From JALSKU01 sp964556545 (GTDB lineage: Bacteria; Campylobacterota; Campylobacteria; Campylobacterales; JALSKU01): 9,253 bases of DNA. The notes below the pieces were generated by a model that worked only from the letters and a program-made list of their open reading frames with translations, did not search any database and was not told the origin of the DNA. The position numbers and the translations under genes were made by a program. This document shows positions 7,438-9,253 of the stretch, in pieces (positions within the stretch are counted from its first letter, which is position 1; the number at the start of each line of letters is the position of its first letter). Location of the stretch: contig CAZKWE010000040.1 of the NCBI GenBank assembly GCA_964556545.1, positions 1-9,253 of the forward strand, in the 5' to 3' direction.

Positions 7438-8808
7438 TTATTTTTCTGAGTCTTTTTTACTTCCATTGACATCATTTGTTGTTGAATTGCTATCAATTAT
7501 CACATCATCTGAAGTTTCATTATATACCCAAAATCCTTGACCTTTAGATATATGAGTCAAATTGGTAAATCCAAAGTTATCAGTAGTTATATTTTGCAAA
7601 GCTGAATTTATATGAAGCAACCAATTGCCGTTTTCATATCTCCAAATACTTTTTATACTATCCGGAAAAATTGATATATCCATATCGGTTGTGGCTCCCA
7701 AAAGATTCCAACCCGGTTTTATCGTGATAGAAAAATCATCTGTATTTGTCGAGATGCTTCTTCCCGTATCTACGATATAAGTATTGATATCAGTAGTAAC
7801 TACTAAGGTAGTTTCATCTTCACTTAGAGCTATGCCTCTTGTTGCAAACCAACCACTATCACTTAGATTTATATCTTCTGCAATAGTTTGATTTGGTACA
7901 TCATATACCATAACTCCCGGATGATCTTGATTTCCTCCAACAGCGATATAGATATATTTTCCATCTTTTGTCATAACCATATCTTGTGGTTCATTGCTTG
8001 ATCCTAATGATATATTTTGCTCATTACTCAATAAACCATTATTAAAATCATATATATTCAGATATTTATTCCAAGTATCAGATATAATTACTTTGCTACC
8101 ATCTTTGCTTTGCACAAGAGTACTTACCCATCCGACAGTTCTAAATTTATCAGTTAATTTAACATCAGATAGATTTTCAATATTATAGATTGCAGAATCG
8201 TAATTTAAGTCATTTACAGTAAAGATATATTTATCATCTACTGAAAAACTCAAAGCATACATAGCAGAACTATCTGCTGAGTTATCTACACTACTTAAGT
8301 CAACTTTTTCTACAGGATTTTTAGGATCTGTTATATCATAAATTTTTGTTTTATAATAGGTAGATACGGCAAGTTTGGTTTTATCGTGTGAGATAGCTAC
8401 TTTTACCCCGCTTATAAAACCATTTTGATAAACAGATACCCTTTTTATCAATTTAGGATTGAAAGTATCCGATATATCTACTACATCAAATTGAGTATTA
8501 TTTGGAGTTGAGCCATTTATACCGTTTGAAGTAGTTACATACATTATATCGCCAACTATTTTAATATCATTAACAGAACTTTTGTTTACATCATATGTTC
8601 CAATGATTTTTAAATTTGTCGGATCTGAATAATCAACTATCTTTACACCATTAATGTCAGTATCAGAATTTTCATAAGCTATAACAACTTTTGAAGTTCC
8701 ATCTATCATAGAAACCGCACTACTGTTTCCCATCTCAAGATAGCCTTTTACTTCTAAACCAAACACTGCCGAACTTAATAAAATAAGCAACATAATCAAT
8801 CGTCTCAT
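7438..8808 (-). CDS. Secreted LVIVD-like beta-propeller protein with C-terminal GWN/GFWV domain
   Basis: A 456-residue protein starts at 8808-8806, 9 nt after a consensus AAGGAGG. The signal peptide MRRLIMLLILLSSAVFG is probably cleaved before LEVKG. Residues about 40-347 are short repeats of the LVIVD type, read as V-x-I/V-D/Y-x-x-D-P-x-N: GVKIVDYSDPTNLKIIG (54-70), FDVVDISDTFNPKLIKR (107-123), TKIYDITDPKNPVEKVD (154-170), then more degenerate units at 205-220, 249-268 and 298-312, consistent with a propeller of about seven blades. The shared domain occupies about 364-438, from GWNLLG through SIWRYENGNW to GQGFWVY. A hydrophilic tail, NSTTNDVNGSKKDSEK, ends the protein. It is the first gene of a two-gene operon with the giant RCC1-repeat protein, and its promoter is overlapped by a perfect palindrome. 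Such propellers usually bind proteins or glycans; no ligand can be read from the sequence. Confidence 0.87.
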   Translation of the reverse strand: MRRLIMLLILLSSAVFGLEVKGYLEMGNSSAVSMIDGTSKVVIAYENSDTDINGVKIVDYSDPTNLKIIGTYDVNKSSVNDIKIVGDIMYVTTSNGINGSTPNNTQFDVVDISDTFNPKLIKRVSVYQNGFISGVKVAISHDKTKLAVSTYYKTKIYDITDPKNPVEKVDLSSVDNSADSSAMYALSFSVDDKYIFTVNDLNYDSAIYNIENLSDVKLTDKFRTVGWVSTLVQSKDGSKVIISDTWNKYLNIYDFNNGLLSNEQNISLGSSNEPQDMVMTKDGKYIYIAVGGNQDHPGVMVYDVPNQTIAEDINLSDSGWFATRGIALSEDETTLVVTTDINTYIVDTGRSISTNTDDFSITIKPGWNLLGATTDMDISIFPDSIKSIWRYENGNWLLHINSALQNITTDNFGFTNLTHISKGQGFWVYNETSDDVIIDSNSTTNDVNGSKKDSEK

Positions 8809-8817
8809 AGCTTTATA

Positions 8818-8824
8818 CCTCCTT
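8818..8824 (-). promoter_or_regulatory. Consensus ribosome binding site of the propeller operon
   Basis: The minus strand reads AAGGAGG, 9 nt before the ATG at 8808. This is the strongest ribosome binding site in the window and suggests efficient translation once the operon is transcribed. Confidence 0.8.
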
Positions 8825-8831
8825 GGTATAA

Positions 8832-8872
8832 TTTTTGTTGCACTATCATAAGTGCAACAAAAACCAAATCAA
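8832..8872 (-). promoter_or_regulatory. Promoter with the -10 box enclosed in a 13-bp perfect inverted repeat (putative operator)
   Basis: TTTTTGTTGCACT (8832-8844) and AGTGCAACAAAAA (8851-8863) are exact reverse complements separated by 6 bp. Those 6 bp, read leftward, are TATGAT, a good -10 box (5 of 6). TTGATT (rc of 8867-8872) stands 16 bp upstream as a possible -35 (4 of 6). Transcription would start near 8838, about 30 nt before the start codon. A dyad centred on the -10 is the classic placement of a repressor operator; the regulator is not in the window. If transcription instead starts further upstream, the same bases would form a strong leader hairpin. Confidence 0.6.
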
Positions 8873-9059
8873 AACCCGCAGATAAATATCTCTCAATATA
8901 ATTGTTATATAAACAAAAATAAAACACAAAAACTTATTTGCACAATTAAAGTTATCTTATCACAAATTTGATAAAAAAGAAACCACTTCATACTTTCATA
9001 TAAAAGCTTTATTCTATAACCATATAATTGTACAAACAAAAAACTTAAAAATATCTTTT
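8873..9059. other. AT-rich intergenic DNA, no gene seen
   Basis: This is the bulk of the roughly 300-bp gap between the propeller operon start and the flavoprotein stop. I see no open frame of useful length with a ribosome binding site on either strand. It contains short dyads such as TTATCA-CAAATT-TGATAA (8957-8974) and a TTGTTATATAAACAA near-palindrome close to 8902-8916, which could be regulator sites but are not unusual in DNA this AT-rich. Confidence 0.6.
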
Positions 9060-9106
9060 AGATTGGAAGAGTGGTTATGGTCAGTCAAATCCTGACTCTT
9101 TAATCT
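9060..9106 (-). terminator. Probable stem-loop terminator of the flavoprotein gene
   Basis: AGATT (9060-9064) pairs with AATCT (9102-9106) and AAGA (9067-9070) with TCTT (9097-9100). An inner GTCAG (9080-9084) / CTGAC (9092-9096) hairpin closes on TCAAATC. Read leftward the structure is followed by AAAAGATATTTTTAAGTTTTTT, moderately T-rich. It begins 11 nt after the stop of the leftward gene, which suits a terminator. The pairing is imperfect, so a structured 3' end or a small RNA is not excluded. Confidence 0.45.
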
Positions 9107-9116
9107 TATTTTAATT

Positions 9117-9253
9117 TCATACTCTTCTTAAAACTCTATCTATACTCTCGCTAAATGTCGGATGAGGGAATACGGTTTTTTTAAATGTTTTTACATCCAA
9201 CTGTGCTGAAAGTGCGGTAGAAAGTATACCTATAAGTTCTTCCGCATTAGGAG
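9117..9253 (-). CDS. C-terminus of a dihydrolipoamide dehydrogenase-family flavoprotein (partial)
   Basis: Only the last 44 residues are in the window, ending at TGA 9119-9117. They read PNAEELIGILSTALSAQLDV, then KTFKKTVFPHPTFSE and SIDRVLRRV. This is the end of the dimerisation domain of pyridine nucleotide-disulfide oxidoreductases. The H-P-T-x-S-E motif matches the His-Glu pair that, in dihydrolipoamide dehydrogenases and mercuric reductase relatives, completes the active site of the partner subunit. The 5' part with FAD-binding, CxxxxC and NAD-binding motifs lies beyond the right edge, so I cannot say whether it is a true Lpd, a glutathione-reductase-like enzyme or another member. It is separated from the surface-protein locus by about 300 bp and its own probable terminator, so a functional link is unlikely. 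Confidence 0.75.
   Translation of the reverse strand, partial: PNAEELIGILSTALSAQLDVKTFKKTVFPHPTFSESIDRVLRRV

Noticed and set aside
7299..7496. 65-codon leftward frame spanning the junction of the two propeller genes
   Set aside because: It overlaps both well-supported genes out of frame and has no convincing start site.
8827..8832. TATAAT on the plus strand
   Set aside because: No rightward gene lies downstream, no extended -10 or -35 accompanies it, and it falls in the leader of the leftward operon.
8832..8863. Perfect hairpin considered as a transcription terminator
   Set aside because: Neither strand has a T-run after the stem, and it lies between promoter-like boxes and a ribosome binding site.

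Overview
The window is AT-rich, densely packed and has Campylobacterota-like features: short A/T-rich signal peptides of the MKKLL type, AAGGA-type ribosome binding sites and TATAAT boxes preceded by T-rich DNA. A free-living sulfur- or hydrogen-oxidising relative (Sulfurimonas, Sulfuricurvum or Sulfurovum type) is my best guess, inferred from protein style and not from a marker gene. No rRNA, tRNA or CRISPR array is visible.

Layout. (1) A leftward pair: an outer-surface lipoprotein with a C-terminal EASSSS repeat tail (526-2151), followed 25 nt later by a secreted protein that runs off the left edge just as it enters a similar Ser tract (1-500). (2) A divergent rightward pair starting near 2315: a secreted protein with two 'GWNLVG...GFWV' domains (2315-3370), overlapped by a predicted outer-membrane beta-barrel (3351-4460). 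(3) Directly after the barrel, a 36-codon scrap that looks like the HUH region of an IS200/Y1-type transposase, running into a bidirectional terminator (about 4546-4579). (4) A leftward pair convergent on the first: an LVIVD-like beta-propeller protein (7438-8808), then a very large RCC1-repeat/propeller protein (4586-7429). The start of this pair carries a -10 box enclosed exactly in a 13-bp perfect inverted repeat. (5) A noncoding gap of about 300 bp, then the C-terminus of a dihydrolipoamide-dehydrogenase-family flavoprotein (9117-9253), probably unrelated housekeeping.

How it fits together. All six genes from 1 to 8808 encode exported proteins, and they are tied together by shared modules. 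A roughly 70-residue domain (GWNLhG ... hWxYexGxW ... GxGFWVY) occurs five times in three genes, with a possible sixth divergent copy in the left-edge gene. A second beta-rich domain (Y/W-NISF...SN) appears to be shared by the divergent lipoprotein and the 2315-3370 protein. The Ser-rich tail is shared by the two left genes. The most economical reading is one accessory cell-surface or outer-membrane locus built by shuffling a few modules, with one lipoprotein, one barrel and several extracytoplasmic propeller proteins. I cannot name its substrate or phenotype. None of the proteins has an enzymatic signature I recognise, so binding, adhesion or assembly is more likely than catalysis.
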